DNA of 64,000 nucleotides from Erinaceus europaeus (Eukaryota; Chordata; Mammalia; Eulipotyphla; Erinaceidae). Positions within the stretch are counted from its first letter, which is position 1. Each line of letters begins with the position of its first letter. Location: assembly GCF_950295315.1 (NCBI RefSeq), contig NC_080168.1, positions 2,181,073 through 2,245,072 on the forward strand, given 5' to 3'. The notes under the pieces were generated by a model that saw nothing but the letters and a program-made list of their open reading frames with translations, was not told the origin of the DNA and made no database searches. The translations under genes and the position numbers were made by a program. This document shows positions 52,880-64,000 of the stretch, piece by piece.

Positions 52880-52949
52880 TGTGCTATTCCTACCCTTTGG
52901 TTCCTGTTTATTATTATTTGGTTCCTGTTTATTTGTCCTGCTTTATATC

Positions 52950-53545
52950 TTAGCACCTTTGAGTCACCAAATCATGGAAGCTACTATGATTTCATCCTGA
53001 CTTCCCTGGGCATATGACCTCATCAATGTGCCACTTCCCCAAAGCCCTACTACACTAGGAAAATACAGAAACAGGCCAGGAGTATGGATCCGCCTGCCAA
53101 CGCCCATGTCCCAACAGAGAAGCAATGACAGAAGCCAGACTCCCAGAGGGGTAAATGACAGGGGAAGCAAACCAGAGGGTTCTGCACCCCCATTCCACCG
53201 GGACCCAAAGTGTTTATCACTAAGATTCTTGTTTTTATTCCATCAATGAAAGGGAAGAGAATCTGGAAAACACCAGAGGAAGCCAGGCACTGTTTCTCTT
53301 ATCTGAGAGAGAAGAGGAGAACAGGAAGGATGCTCAAAAGTAGGGATAAGTGTAGGAGTAACTTAGAAAGGGAATGCAGGCAGGACTGTAGAAAAAATAG
53401 GCCAAAAAAAAAAAAGAGATATAAATACAAATGGATTGTTATAAAGTCAGGCTCATATCTGTGACTTTGGGAGAACTACTGCAGTTTCCAGTGGAGGGGA
53501 TGGGGACACAGAACTCTGGTGGTGGGAACAACACGTAATTCTACG
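52950..53545 (+). mobile_element. Retroposon R, sense, old and degenerate
   Basis: 'Cttccctgggcatatgacct', 'actacactaggaaaatacag', 'ggagtatggatccgcctgcc', 'aagcaatgacagaagccaga', later 'gaggggatggggacacagaa' and 'ctggtggtgggaa'. Many substitutions relative to 46031-46510. Confidence 0.65.
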
Positions 53546-53559
53546 CTTACTGTATTATA

Positions 53560-53695
53560 ATTGGGAGGGGAGAAAGAGAGACAGAGAGATACCTGCAGCC
53601 TTGTTTCACTGTTTGTGAAGCTTCCCCTCAGCAGGTGGGGCCAGGGGCTTGAACCTGGGTCCTTGTGCACTGTAATGTGAGCGGTTAACCAGGTA
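53560..53695 (-). mobile_element. SINE-B, antisense, truncated at tail
   Basis: 'Gggaggggagaaagagagac', 'ctgcagccttgtttcactgt', 'gcttgaacctgggtccttgt', 'taaccaggtatgc'. Confidence 0.8.
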
Positions 53696-54139
53696 TGCTA
53701 ATCTTTGTCATAGCACAATACTAAAAAATGTAACCATAAAAAATAAAATTAGCAAATTACAAATGTTCAAATAGATAACAGTTGACTTCTTCAGGGATGG
53801 AAAGTCAAGGTTCTCTTTTTTTTTTCTCCCCACTGAAATTTCCTTGTAAGAAGAAATGCTTATAAAATGAGAGTGTCATACAATAAATGACTTAATAATT
53901 ATAGAAAAGGGTCTGTGTCCCCCCCCCCCAACAAAGTCCCCAAGATTAATACAAATGTAAAGAATTCCAAGAATAAAGTCACAACAATGGTGAGGAATAA
54001 AGTACCCATTTGTGGTCAAGTGTGGGTTGTGACAAAAAGAAAAGTTTTTATTTATTTATTTACTGATTTATTGGTGGTGTCACATAATCTTACTTCTTCC
54101 CAGATGCCCAGATGATGCTGTCATTCTTTATTTCAGATG
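53696..54139. other. non-coding, nothing recognised
   Basis: AT-rich. Poly(T) and poly(C) runs at about 53816 and 53921. No gene is seen. Confidence 0.5.
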
Positions 54140-54189
54140 GTGGTGGTGGTGGTGGGGGTGTGGGGAGACAGAAAGAAAGAGGTAAGAGA

Positions 54190-54620
54190 TATCTCAGCAG
54201 AAGGTGGGAGGTCTGGCTTCTGTCATTGCTTCTTTTCTGGACATGGGCGTTGGCAAGTTGGATCCATACCCTGAGCCTGTTTCTGTCTTTCCCTAGTGGG
54301 ACAGGGCTCTGGGGAGTGAGGCTCTGGGATACACTGGTAAAGTTGTCATGGTAGCGTCTGCAACTTGGTGGCTGAAAGGCATTAAGATATAAACCAGGAC
54401 AAATTATTTAATAAACAGGAACCTTAAGGTAAGAATAGATGGTCTTCATGTGGAAAGAAGCTAGGAAGTCTATTTTAGTTATGTTACTAGGGGCCTATGA
54501 CTTCAGTAATTTTTTTGCCTGAGGCCAATCGCTAACGTGCAGGTGGATTAAAAGTATTGTCTGGGAAGATGGTGTCAGAGCTGACAAAAGGGCTAGGAAG
54601 CTGGAAAGGCTCTTGTTTGC
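54190..54620 (-). mobile_element. Retroposon R, antisense, old
   Basis: 'Gaggtctggcttctgtcatt', 'gacatgggcgttggcaagtt', 'gtctattttagttatgttac', 'gtattgtctgggaagatggt', 'aggaagctgga'. Diverged. Preceded by a GGTGGTGG/GGGGG patch (54135-54165). Confidence 0.75.
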
Positions 54621-55415
54621 TGAGATGTGCTATTGATCTTTTTTTTTTTTTTTTTTTTTTTTTAGTTGAGGCACCTTCTGGTACCAGGCAGAAGCTGTGT
54701 CCCTTCTGGCAGGGGCTAGGGAGGGGGGGTCACTGTCACTTCCATTGCTAAGGACACAGCATGGAGTTTGTGTTGCAGGCATCCAGCCAGCTTCTCAGCA
54801 GGTGACACAGACGTGACAAGGGACTCAGGGCTGTGCAGTAGTTGTCACACATGGTGACTGGGAGCTGCAGCCAGGCACCTTGGGTGGGATGGGGAGGCTT
54901 TCCAGACACCTCCTGGCTTTCTCCTTGAAAGAGGATTTGGTGACCCCTGCTGGGCTGAGTGAAGTTGGGGAGGCACACAGAACCAGCCAAGGTTTTCTTC
55001 TGTTTGTTTTAAACTCATTTATTGTCAAATAGCTGGCAAATCACAAAGTGCACTGCAAGTGTGGAAAATGTTTACCTCAACATATGAGAAGTGAGCAGCG
55101 TCCCCTACTGCTCCCAGATTATTATTGTCATGTGTCTAGACAGCAGGAAACTAACTGCTTTTCCCTCTCTCATCTACGTCTTCTGCAAATAGCAGGGCAC
55201 ATATATGGCCTGTGCAATATGAAATCATGAAGTCCGTCGTCTGCGCCACACTATTTCTAGTTGCAAAGTATGAATATTTCAGCCTGGTGTCTCGACGTCC
55301 TCAAGTATTAATAAGTCAGATGAGTTCTCCTTGTCGGTAACCAAACTAAACTGATTCCAAGTTTCTTAAGTAGAGAAATTTCAGTATTTCACTAGTTAAT
55401 GTTCTCCATATCAAG
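54621..55415. other. non-coding; possible conserved element 55030-55390
   Basis: Poly(T) at 54639-54663. No gene recognised. 55030-55390 is repeat-free and could be conserved non-coding sequence. Confidence 0.4.
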
Positions 55416-55545
55416 AAGGTTCTCCTTCTCCTTCTCCTCCTTATCTTTCTCCTTCTCCTCCTTCTTTCTCCTTCTCCTTCTTCTCCTTCCTATTCCTATT
55501 CTTATTCTTATGCTTTTATTCTTATTCTCCTTCTTCTTCACAGAA
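55416..55545 (+). repeat. CTTCTC / TTATTC pyrimidine-rich tract
   Basis: Degenerate TCCTTC units passing into TATTC units. Confidence 0.9.
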
Positions 55546-55935
55546 ATACCAACTTCAAGAGAAACAAACAAACAAAATAGCCAGGAGATTTGATAAGAGG
55601 TGGAAAGAGCCACAGCACCCTGAAAATATGACATGAGGAGAGGAGGATGGCAGGGGAGGGCCGGGGAGGATGGAGAGGGAGTAGGTCCCCTGGATGGGCA
55701 GACTGAGGCCCAGCTGAGTGTGGTTGGTTGACTAGAGGTTTAGACAGCAGGTCCCTGTCTAGGGTTGTATTGTCAGGAACCAAGCAGACACACATGATGA
55801 GGGGCCCTTCCCTCCATGGATGGTAAACACTGGAGACATGAATCTAGGGATGGAAGAAGTTAGAGTCACCCCAACTATCATTCATACGTAATTATATATA
55901 AATATTATAAATAATGGCACATGTAGTGCTCTTGA
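55546..55935. other. non-coding, nothing recognised
   Basis: No gene recognised. Confidence 0.5.
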
Positions 55936-55939
55936 TACT

Positions 55940-56680
55940 GAGTTAGAAAGGTGCTTCAGAGATATTGAGACATAAGAAGCCATATCAGACATCTCCATCA
56001 GGAACAACATCATGGACCCCTTGTGGGCCCCTACAGGACCTTTCCCTCAATGTGGATCAACAGTGGCAGGGACTGCCCCATTCTCCAAAGGGAGTTTGGG
56101 CCAAATACTCTGCCACTCGAGGAAGACAGGTCCTGAAATTAGTGCAGCCTTGAATATTCCTAGCCATGACCACAGAGTATGAGCTCAGACCTACAGGGAT
56201 GCAGAGGTCACACAGGCTCCTGTGCTGAATATGGGCCCTAGACCAGATCGATGGGGTTCACAGTTAAAGATATTTACATATTTTCCCCATGTTTGGGAGC
56301 TACTCTCTTTCCTGATCCAGCTTTCTGGTCCTATTTCCAACTCTGACACCATCTCCCCAGACAATACCTTTAGCCCACCTGCATATTAGCTGTCGGGCTC
56401 AGGCAAAAAATCAATAAAGTCATGGGCCCCTTGGAATATACCTAAAGTAGACTTCCTAGCTGTTACCAAAATGGAGACCTCAAATCTCATCTGCTACATT
56501 CTTATCTTTAGGCTTATTAAAAATTTTGTCCTGCTTTATATCTTAATACTTTTTCAGTCATCAAGTTGCCAATACTATCATGAGTCCAACCTGACTTCCC
56601 TGGGCAGATGGCCTCACCAATGTGTCCTGGAGCCTCACCTCTCTGGTATATTCCGTTTTTTCTGTGCCCTACCTAGTAAA
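55940..56680 (+). mobile_element. Retroposon R, sense, long copy
   Basis: Carries the 5' part that most copies lack ('ccatgaccacagagtatgag', 'gagctactctctttcctgat', 'ccccagacaataccttt'), then 'atggcctcaccaatgtgtcc'. The 3' part is replaced by an A-L tail. It shows that R is at least about 850 bp long. Confidence 0.75.
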
Positions 56681-56775
56681 ATGGAAAAAATGACTGCCAG
56701 GAGCAGTGGATTTGTAGTACTAGCACTGAGCCCCAGTGATAACCCTGGAGGCAAAAAAAAAAAAAAAAAAAAAGA
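56681..56775 (+). mobile_element. SINE A-L 3' fragment, sense
   Basis: 'Gccaggagcagtggatttgt', 'cactgagccccagtgataac', poly(A). Only the long-form 3' block is present, joined to R. Confidence 0.8.
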
Positions 56776-57975
56776 GAGAGATTCTTTGGTTCAGTATGAG
56801 GGGTGGAGGATATATCTGGTTAGTTTCACAGCTGTCTGACTGTGGAAGCCTTGGTTTTGGGTCACCTTTTATCTTGGGTGACAAAGGCCAGCAGTGGAAG
56901 CCTGGGCTCTTTCTTGCCTGCTGCAGTCTGACCACCCTGTGGAGACATTTCTCTACAATGCCTCCAGGATGCCGGCAAGATCAGGTCAGATGCCTGGACA
57001 TAGAAGAGTGGGGGGGCTCTTTATCCCGGATCTTGGGGCTGAACCTGTTGACCCCCCTAGGACATCTGACAGGGGCAGTGAGGAGGGGACACTGCCTGCT
57101 GAATCTGGAGTCCACAGAGGCAAATGAGGTCCCAAGGATGGCTTGTCCTGAAGCTGGGCAGGGATTAAAATCGGTCTTTCCTCAGCCAGTCATCTCCCTC
57201 CCCAGAACTATGTCTAAGACATTGCCTCAGGCTTTTTATGATCTTTGAATAAAAGAGCAGTGCCCTGATTAATAGCAAATTCTGACCTTCTTATCCCATC
57301 TCCATCTGCTAAGAAGACACCCAGAGCTCTAAATATCACTTGGTTGTTAGGGATGTTTAGAACTGGAGAGTTGGCTTGACACAATTAAAAGCTTCCAGAA
57401 GGCTGTTCCAGGGCCAATTATTTACTTAGTGATAGCAAGCTATTTAAACTTCATTATGGAGGGGAGAAGAGGGAGATAAGAAGGGAATACGGTCAGGCTG
57501 ACTGTGACCTCAAACCCTCCCGGTTCCTTGGGTTCATAAAAGATAGCAGAAGCAGTGCCTGCGGACTCAAGGACTGTTTTTTGTTCAACTGTCTCTTAAC
57601 TGGGATTGTTTCTTAATTTCTTTGTGGGTTGCCAGTGGGCCGTTTATGGGGGAGGGGGAGGAGGGCTGCATTCCAAGGCAAGGGGAATGTGGGAGGAGGG
57701 CCTCCATTTGGGGAAGGGTCCCCTGTTCTGTAGGTGGTCAAAGGTTGACCCCTTGACTTGAGTGCAGAGAAGCTTCCAGTTGTAAAGCCATAAGCACTCA
57801 CCATCCTCCAAAGCAAAGAAAGCGACGTTCAAAGAGATGTTCTCATAGATCAGTCTTCTCGCCTGCCTTCTTCCGACTCCCTTCTTAGATGCATCATGGC
57901 CGTTGACAAGTCTTTCTTCTCTTTCTCTTTCTCTCCTACCTTCTCCCTACATCCCTTTGTGGCTATTCTCTCTTT
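56776..57975. other. non-coding, nothing recognised
   Basis: 1.2 kb without a recognised gene or repeat. Part (57290-57470) is repeat-free AT-rich sequence. Confidence 0.45.
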
Positions 57976-57984
57976 AATTTGTAA

Positions 57985-58178
57985 AATTCATTTAGTTATT
58001 ATGGATAGAGACAGAGAAATTGAGAAGGTAGGAGAGATGGAGAGGGAGAGAGAGAGCGATACCTGCAGAATTGCTTCACCATTCATGAAGATTCCTTCCT
58101 GCAGGTGGGGACCAGGGGCTTGAAACAGAGTCCTTGTGCCCTGTAACGTGAGCACTTGGTCAGGTGTGCCCTGCGATG
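57985..58178 (-). mobile_element. SINE-B, antisense
   Basis: 'Cattattatggatagagac'-type tail side, 'ctgcaggtggggaccagggg', 'ggtcaggtgtgccctgcgat'. Confidence 0.85.
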
Positions 58179-58207
58179 GCTATTCTCTATAGTGATTTTT
58201 AACTGTA

Positions 58208-58492
58208 TTTCTTTTTTTTTTAAATTTTATTTATTTATTCCCTTTTGTTGCCCTTGTTTTATTGTTGTAGTTATTATAGATGTCGTTGTTGTTGGATAGG
58301 ACAGAGAGAAATGGAGAGAGGAGGGGAAGACAGAGAGAGGGGAGAGAAAGACAGACACCTGCAGACCTGCTTCACTGCCTGTGAAGGGACCTGCCTGCAG
58401 GTGGGGAGCCGGGGCTCGAACCGGGATCCTGACGCCGGTCCTTGAGCTTAGCGCCACCTGCGCTTAACCCGCTGCGCTACAGCCCGACTCCC
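58208..58492 (-). mobile_element. SINE-A, antisense
   Basis: Complete and near-consensus. TTTAACTGTATTTCT flanks both sides (about 58197 and 58494). Confidence 0.95.
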
Positions 58493-58603
58493 TTTAACTG
58501 TATTTCTAATGACCCTGTTCTCTTTTCTTTTTACAGAATGTAGGCTAGAGGATCTGGCCTGGGCTTTGTCAAAAGGAGCACTTAAAATTTATGTAATACA
58601 TGT

Positions 58604-58705
58604 AGGTTGGGTGGCGGCTAGCCTGGTTTCAGGCTAGCACAAGGATTCAGGTTTAAGCTCCCAGACCCCACCTGCAGGGGGGAAGCTTCTGTCTCCCTCT
58701 CTCCA
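58604..58705 (+). mobile_element. SINE-B fragment, sense
   Basis: 'Gttgggtggcggctagcctgg', 'caggtttaagctcccagacc', 'cacctgcaggggggaagctt', then CT-rich. The tail is missing. Confidence 0.65.
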
Positions 58706-59740
58706 CAGCACGGGAGTATCTTCTGCTGCCATAAGGAACCCCATATGTGGTACTGGAATCCTGACCTGGGCAGAGTGTGTGGCAAAGCAGGTGTCATACC
58801 TGATGGTCTAGCGTCCAGGCTCACATTCTATTCTTGCAGGGATGATGGGGACCAGGAACTCAGGATGGGGATCTAGCTATCTGGCGAGCTGAGCATCTTG
58901 GCCTGCACTGGACCTACCCTGTGTGGGATCAGCACACCCAAAGTGCCAGCATCTCCTGGAAACTTCTCAGAGACACAGAATTCCTGTTCGCACCCTGGCC
59001 CTACAGATGCAGAATCTATTTGAGAAAGACCCTTCCCCACCCCTCCCCAGCCAAGGAATTCCTGCCAAGAAGCACTGCTTTCAATGGCACAGAAACAGAA
59101 CAAACGGATTTAAACTGAGTCAGACACCTTTTGGACCAAGCACCTCAGAGTATGAGTCACGGTGCACCTACATGTTGATTTCTGCGAGCTTTCTCTACCC
59201 ATAGCCATTATTGAGCTAGGCCAGAGCTGCCTGCTATGCAGATAGATCCGACAAACAGAATCCTTCAGTTCAGGACAACAGCGCTCTCACAGCACCACCT
59301 ACCTCTAGGTTGGAGCACTGGTCGCTGCTGTAATTTAGTATTTACCGATGTGCCTCGCTGATTGACGTCTGGCTCCAGCATGAGACGGGGGAGCCCTGGA
59401 AGGATCAAGGAGGCATCTGGCTCTAGCAGCCATTCTCCTTCCTGTACACCAGAGGCGGGAGGGAGCAGGGCAGGACTGTCAGTGCTTAGGCTGCTGCCCT
59501 AGACAGCAGTTGGGTGGGGGAGAAGGAGAGGGTAAAAAAAAAATAGTAGCAGGGGCTTAGCACTGCTAATCCAATGACAAGTGAACTGAGCACGTGGAGA
59601 GAATGACCCACTTGATGGTTTTCTGTTCAGTGGGACTTTTGATTTTACCTGTACAATGCTTCATTTATAAGAAATTTATCTACAATTTTGGGAATGTGAC
59701 TCTCTCATTATCACTGTTTCTTATCATTAATACTAGATAC
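58706..59740. other. non-coding, nothing recognised
   Basis: About 1 kb without a recognised gene or repeat. Confidence 0.5.
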
Positions 59741-59762
59741 AACTACTTGACTTTTTCATTAA

Positions 59763-60057
59763 AAATTTTTTTTTTCATGTATTCCCTTTTGTTGCCCTTG
59801 TTGTCTTTTTATTGTTGTTGTGGTTATTATTGTGGTTGTTATTGATGTCGTCATTGTTGGATAGGACAGAGAGAAATGGAGAGAGGAGGGGAAGACAAAG
59901 AGAGGGAGAGAAAGACAGACACCTGCAGACCTGCTTCATAGCTTGTGAAGCGACTCCCCTGCAGGTGGGGAGTCGGGGGCTCGAACCAGAATCCTTAAGC
60001 CGGTCCTTGTGCTTTGCATCACCTAGACTTAACCCACTGTGCTACCGCCTGACTCCC
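59763..60057 (-). mobile_element. SINE-A, antisense
   Basis: Complete antisense SINE-A. It sits in the poly(T) side of an older SINE-D/SINE-B cluster. Confidence 0.95.
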
Positions 60058-60265
60058 GACTTTTTTTTTTTAACTTTTATTTTTGGATAGAGACAGAGAG
60101 AATTGGCAGAATAAGGGCAGATAGAGAGGGAGAGATACCTGCAGCCCTCCCTGCTTCACCACTCGTGAGTGTTTCACCCTGCAGGTGGGAAAGCCAGGGG
60201 CTTGAACGTAGGTCCTTGTGCACTGTACTGTGCGTGCTTAACCAGGTCTGCCACTGCCTGCCCTC
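60058..60265 (-). mobile_element. SINE-B, antisense
   Basis: 'Taacttttatttttggatag', 'ctgcaggtgggaaagccagg', 'ctgccactgcctgccc'. Confidence 0.85.
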
Positions 60266-60386
60266 CTTTTTTTTTTTTTTTAACCAGAGCACTGTTCGGC
60301 TATGGCTTACGGTGACGAGTATTGGACCTGGGGCCTCAGGCATGAGAGTCTTTTTGCAGAACCACTATCTTGTCTTTCCCACCCCC
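60266..60386 (-). mobile_element. SINE-D, antisense
   Basis: Poly(T), 'accagagcactgttcggcta', 'gcatgagagtctttttgcag'. 'Aactacttga' at 59741-59750 and again at 60387 is probably its target duplication, enclosing the later SINE-A and SINE-B. Confidence 0.8.
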
Positions 60387-60966
60387 AACTACTTGAATTC
60401 TATGATTGTGTTGCTGTTAATATATCGCTGTAGCTCTTTCAGTAGAGGTTTGATGTATTTAGATGGCTTCTCATTGGGTGCAGAGATGTTAATAATTGTT
60501 AAGTCCTCTTGATTGACTGATCCTCTGAGCATTAAGTAATGTCCATCCCTATCTTTTAAAATCTTATTTATTTTAAAGTCTATCCTGTCAGATATGAGAA
60601 TAGCTGTTCTTGTCCTTTTCTGTGGGCCATTGGCTTGTATGATAGTTTTTCATCCTTTTACTTTGAGTCTGTGTTTGTCTTGTTGAGTTAGGTGGGTTTC
60701 CTGCAGACAGCATAGTGTTGGGTTGTGTTTCCTGATCCATCTTCCTACTCTGTGCCTTTTAATAGGTGAATTCAGGCCATTGGCATTTGTTGATATCATA
60801 GATTAAAGATATTTTAATGCCATTATTGTACATTTTTAGAGTGTTCTGATACATGGCATATTTATCACCATGTATATATAGTCTGACTGTCTATAGGAGA
60901 CCTTTCAGAACTTCTTTCAGGTCAGGCTTGGTGATAGTTGATTCTTTCAACTGTTGCTTATCTGAG

Positions 60967-61825
60967 AAGGTTTAAAATTTTTTAAAAATATATATATTAT
61001 TATTATTTTTATTTGTACAAAGGAAACATTGACAAAATCAAAGGATAAGAGGGGTACAACTCCACACAATTCCCACCACTAGCACTCTGTATCCCATCCC
61101 CTCCCCTGATAGCTTTCCTATTCTTTATCCCTCTGGGAGTATGGACTCAGGGTCATTATGGGGTGCAGAAGGTGGAAGGTCTGGTTTCTGTAATTGCTTC
61201 CCCATTGAACATGGGGTTGGCAGGCTGATCCACACTCCCAGCCTATCTCTCTCCTTCCCTAGTAGGGTGGGGCAATGGAGAAGAGGAGCTCCAGGACACA
61301 TTGGTAGGGTTATCTGTCTAGGGAAGCCTAGTTGGCATAATGGTAGCATCTGGAACCAGTGGCTGAAAAGAGAGTTAACGTATAAAGCTAAACAAATTGT
61401 TGACTAATCGTGAACATAAAGGCTGGAATAGTGTAGATGAAGAGTTGGGGGGGGGGTCCTTCATTTTGTAGATAGCTAGTCGGCATATTTTAGTTATATG
61501 CTAAAGGGGCTTGTGGCTATACTAGTTTTTTTTTTTTCCCTGAGTCTGACATCTGATATGCAGGTGATCCAAGTTATTGTCTGGGGAGATGATGTCATGG
61601 CTGGAAAAAAAGACCAGAAAGCTGGATCAGGGAAGAGAGTAGCTCCCAAATATGGGAAAGGGGTATAAATATTGTTGACTGTAAACCCCACTGATCTGAT
61701 GTGACCTGGGGCCCATATTCAGCTTAGGAGCCTATGTGACCTCTGCATCCCTGTAGATCTGAGCTCACATTCCGTGGTCATGAGTAGGAATATTCCAGGC
61801 TGCCCAGATTTCAGGACCCATCTTC
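60967..61825 (-). mobile_element. Retroposon R, antisense, long copy inside the L1
   Basis: Tail side 'ttaaaaatatatatattatt', 'gaaacattgacaaaatcaaa', 'agtatggactcagggtcatt', through 'gtctggggagatgatgtcat' to 'ggtcatgagtaggaatattcc'. The longest continuous R in the window, about 850 bp. Confidence 0.85.
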
Positions 61826-62992
61826 ATGCCTCCATCTAGTCTGAATGACAGTCTATGAGGATACAGTAGTCTTGGCTGAAAGCCTTTCTCATTGAGCACT
61901 GATAGATATCTTGCCATTGTCTTCTGGCCTGTAGTGTTTGTGTGGAGGAGTCTGCTGCTAATCTTACGGGTTTTCCTCTGTTGGTGACTCTTTGTTTTTC
62001 TATTGCAGCCTTCAGGATACTTTTTTTTTTTTTTTTATCCTTATTCCTTTCCATTCTAAATATGATGTGTCTTGGTGTCTTTAAGTCTGGGTTAATTCTG
62101 TTTGGGACCCTCTGGGCTTCTTGAACCTTTATGTCTTTGATGTTGTCTAGACTAGAGAAGTTCTCAGCTATTATGTCCTGAAGAATGCTTTCTTCCCCTC
62201 CCTCTCTTTCTTCCTCTGATAAGCCAATAATGTGTATATATTTTTTTCTGAAGTCATCTCATAGGTCTCTGCTCTTGTTTTCAGTATCTTTTATTCTCTT
62301 TTTGAAATCTCTTACTTCTTTTTTCACTGTCTCTAATTTGTCCTCGATCTTGCTAATTCTGTCTTCAGCCTCATTTATTCTATTCTCACTCCCCTCTACT
62401 GTTTTCTGGAGTTCATCTATTTTGTTACCCTGTTCTGATACTGTTTTAGCTTGTTCAGCTAGTTGTGTTCTTAGCTCAGCTATTTCGGCTTTCAGCTCTC
62501 TAATAACCTTGAGTTAGTGTTTTCTTCCAGGGTCTCATATGTTGTTTCTGCATTTCTGATGACAATTTTTTAAAATTCTTTCCTCACTCCTGTGACTATT
62601 TCCTTAACAAGTGTTTGGACACTGACCTCACTATTTTGTGGTTCAACCTTTGGGGGCTTTTAGCTGGACTCTTGCTCTGGTTCATTTCTCCAATATTTCT
62701 TCTTGTTGGTTTAACCATTTTATATATAGTATGTTATGAGGTCCCTTTCTCAGTACTTTTCAAATTACTGATCACTCTTGCCTGGATTGGCTTGTGTCTA
62801 AGGTACTTAAAGAATCCACAGTTGTGGAAATTAACAGTTGTTTCAATATTATTTCAATCGCTGAGTTGGAGCACAGAGGCTGTTAAAAGCCTCTTTTGTT
62901 CTTCTTCCCTGTAGGCTATGGGAGCCCTGAGGGCTTTTAAACTATAAGTAGGCTTCTTAGCTTTATCACTGACTCCTGACCAAGAGATAAAG

Positions 62993-63105
62993 CAGGGTGG
63001 GGGAGATACAGCATAGTGGTTATGCAATGAGACTCTCACACCCCAAGGATCCAAAGCTACAGGCTCAATTCAGCTTCTCTGCCAAGCCAGGCAGCACTGC
63101 TGTAC
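62993..63105 (+). mobile_element. SINE-D, sense, diverged
   Basis: 'Ggtgggggagatacagcatag', 'aatgagactctcacacccca', box B-like 'aggctcaattcagc'. Confidence 0.7.
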
Positions 63106-63724
63106 CCTGTGAATTTCTTAACAAGTCCCATTTATAGTCTGTAGTTTCTGAGGCAATTATTCACCATGCTTTCATCAGGAGAACAATGTGGAAAGGCTCC
63201 CACTATACAGCCCCACTGTTAGACCACCAAGGTGTAGCTCTTCTCCTGAGTTTCCTGGTCAGTTCTCTGTTCCCAGAGATCAGCACAGGGCCTCCCCTGC
63301 TGTTGCTCCAGCCTCTGAGGGCAGTAGCAATGGAGACTTGTATTTGGTGAGTCTTAGGGGAGTCTCTCCTCCCTTCAGCAGTCTTTCTGTTGGTGAAACA
63401 GACTTGAGGTGGTGCCTCAACTGGTAAACTGCTGGACTGTTACCAACCACTTAATCTCTCCCTAGGCTCCTCCCTGTCCACGAGCCACACGTGTTTGTAC
63501 TCACTGGTGATTTGATGGGTTCCTAAAGTAATTCTAGTCCTGTCTTGCTGCGGTCCCAGGTGGTCTCCTTTGGTATTCCTAGTTGACCCAGGAGAGGAGA
63601 GGAGACATACACAGCTGCTGCTGCTCTGTAGCCCTGCCTCCCGTCTTTCCAACTACTTGAATTCTTAGTAAAACTCGAATATACTGGCTTTTCAATAAAT
63701 GTTTTTTTTGTTTAAATACGCACA

Positions 63725-63960
63725 TATATAATTTTTTTGTCAGTTTTTTTTCATTTTATTGGATAGGAAGGAGAGAAATTGATAGAGGAGGGGTTGATAG
63801 AGAGGGAGAAAGACAGAGAGACACCTGCAGACCTGCTTCACCGCTTGTGAAGCAACCCACTTGCAGATGGGGAGCTGGGGGCTGCAACTAGGATTCTTGC
63901 AGGGGTCCTTGCACTTTGTACTATGAGCGCTTAACCCCGTGCACCACTGCCTGGCCCCCT
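63725..63960 (-). mobile_element. SINE-A, antisense
   Basis: T-rich tail side, 'attggataggaaggagagaa', 'gcagatggggagctgggggc', head 'gcaccactgcctggcccc'. 'Tcaataaatgtt' flanks both sides (about 63691 and 63960). Confidence 0.9.
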
Positions 63961-64000
63961 CAATAAATGTTAACATTTAGTATTTACCCCTTTCTTACAT

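Larger units (their letters stand above)
60402..63650 (-). pseudogene. L1 retrotransposon, antisense, lacking its 3' half
   Basis: On the minus strand: 5' region (63650 to about 62600), ORF1 (about 62600-61830, coiled-coil type), then the start of ORF2, the endonuclease part (about 60960-60402). The antisense endonuclease section matches the familiar L1 block encoding a 'LQETHL' motif and 'SDRIDFK'. 15-bp AACTACTTGAATTCT duplications lie at 60387-60401 and 63651-63665. There is no reverse transcriptase, 3' UTR or poly(A). R (60967-61825) and a SINE-D (62993-63105) are inserted in it. Confidence 0.8.

Overview
This window is mammalian nuclear DNA with no recognisable host protein-coding exon. 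It is dense in tRNA-derived SINEs, L1 fragments and microsatellites. The dominant SINEs have a tRNA-like box B (GGTTCGAGCCC type), a CT-rich body and an (AATA)n or CAA-rich tail. They match my recollection of families found in hedgehogs (Erinaceidae, Eulipotyphla). That species guess is from memory and is not proven here. Working names used below: SINE-A (about 290 bp; a long form, A-L, carries an extra 3' block ending in AATAACCCTGGAGGC), SINE-B (about 210 bp, starts GGGCCGGGTGGTGGCGCACC), SINE-C and SINE-D (other tRNA-type SINEs), R (a poly(A)-tailed retroposon) and U (a GC-rich unit with a minisatellite).

The centrepiece is a complete gammaretrovirus-type provirus on the + strand, 16036-25614 (9,579 bp). 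It has two 643-bp LTRs that look identical by eye and a 5-bp target duplication (GGACC). It also has a primer-binding site matching tRNA-Thr(UGU), a long leader, and uninterrupted gag, pro-pol and env. Pol is reached by in-frame read-through of a UAG that is followed by an MLV-style pseudoknot. Upstream of the gag ATG the same frame stays open for about 100 codons. It encodes a hydrophobic anchor just before the Gag methionine, the layout of glycosylated Gag (glycoGag) in murine leukaemia viruses. Every diagnostic motif I checked is present, so this looks like a very young and perhaps still coding-competent insertion.

Layout. 1-16 kb: simple repeats, many SINEs, a TSD-flanked solo LTR (2348-2755), an LTR-like insertion that splits a SINE (5047-5515), and two U copies in opposite orientation (about 3.07-3.70 kb and 13.68-14.22 kb). 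15.9-26.0 kb: an R retroposon with an 18-bp target duplication, with the provirus inside it. 26.9-30.6 kb: a decayed antisense L1 (ORF2 and 3' end). 32.9-34.9 kb: a 7SK RNA pseudogene interrupted by a segment whose inverted copy lies 0.7 kb away. 35-60 kb: mostly SINEs and R copies separated by plain non-coding DNA, some of it perhaps conserved regulatory sequence. 60.4-63.65 kb: an antisense L1 (start of ORF2, ORF1, 5' region) that lacks its 3' half yet has a 15-bp target duplication. The window ends in another SINE-A.

Within the provirus the parts form one expression unit. The LTR gives promoter and poly(A) signal, and the leader gives a splice donor. Gag and Gag-Pol come from full-length RNA and Env presumably from a spliced RNA. 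Everything else reads as successive retrotransposition into non-coding DNA, and several nested insertions give a relative order.
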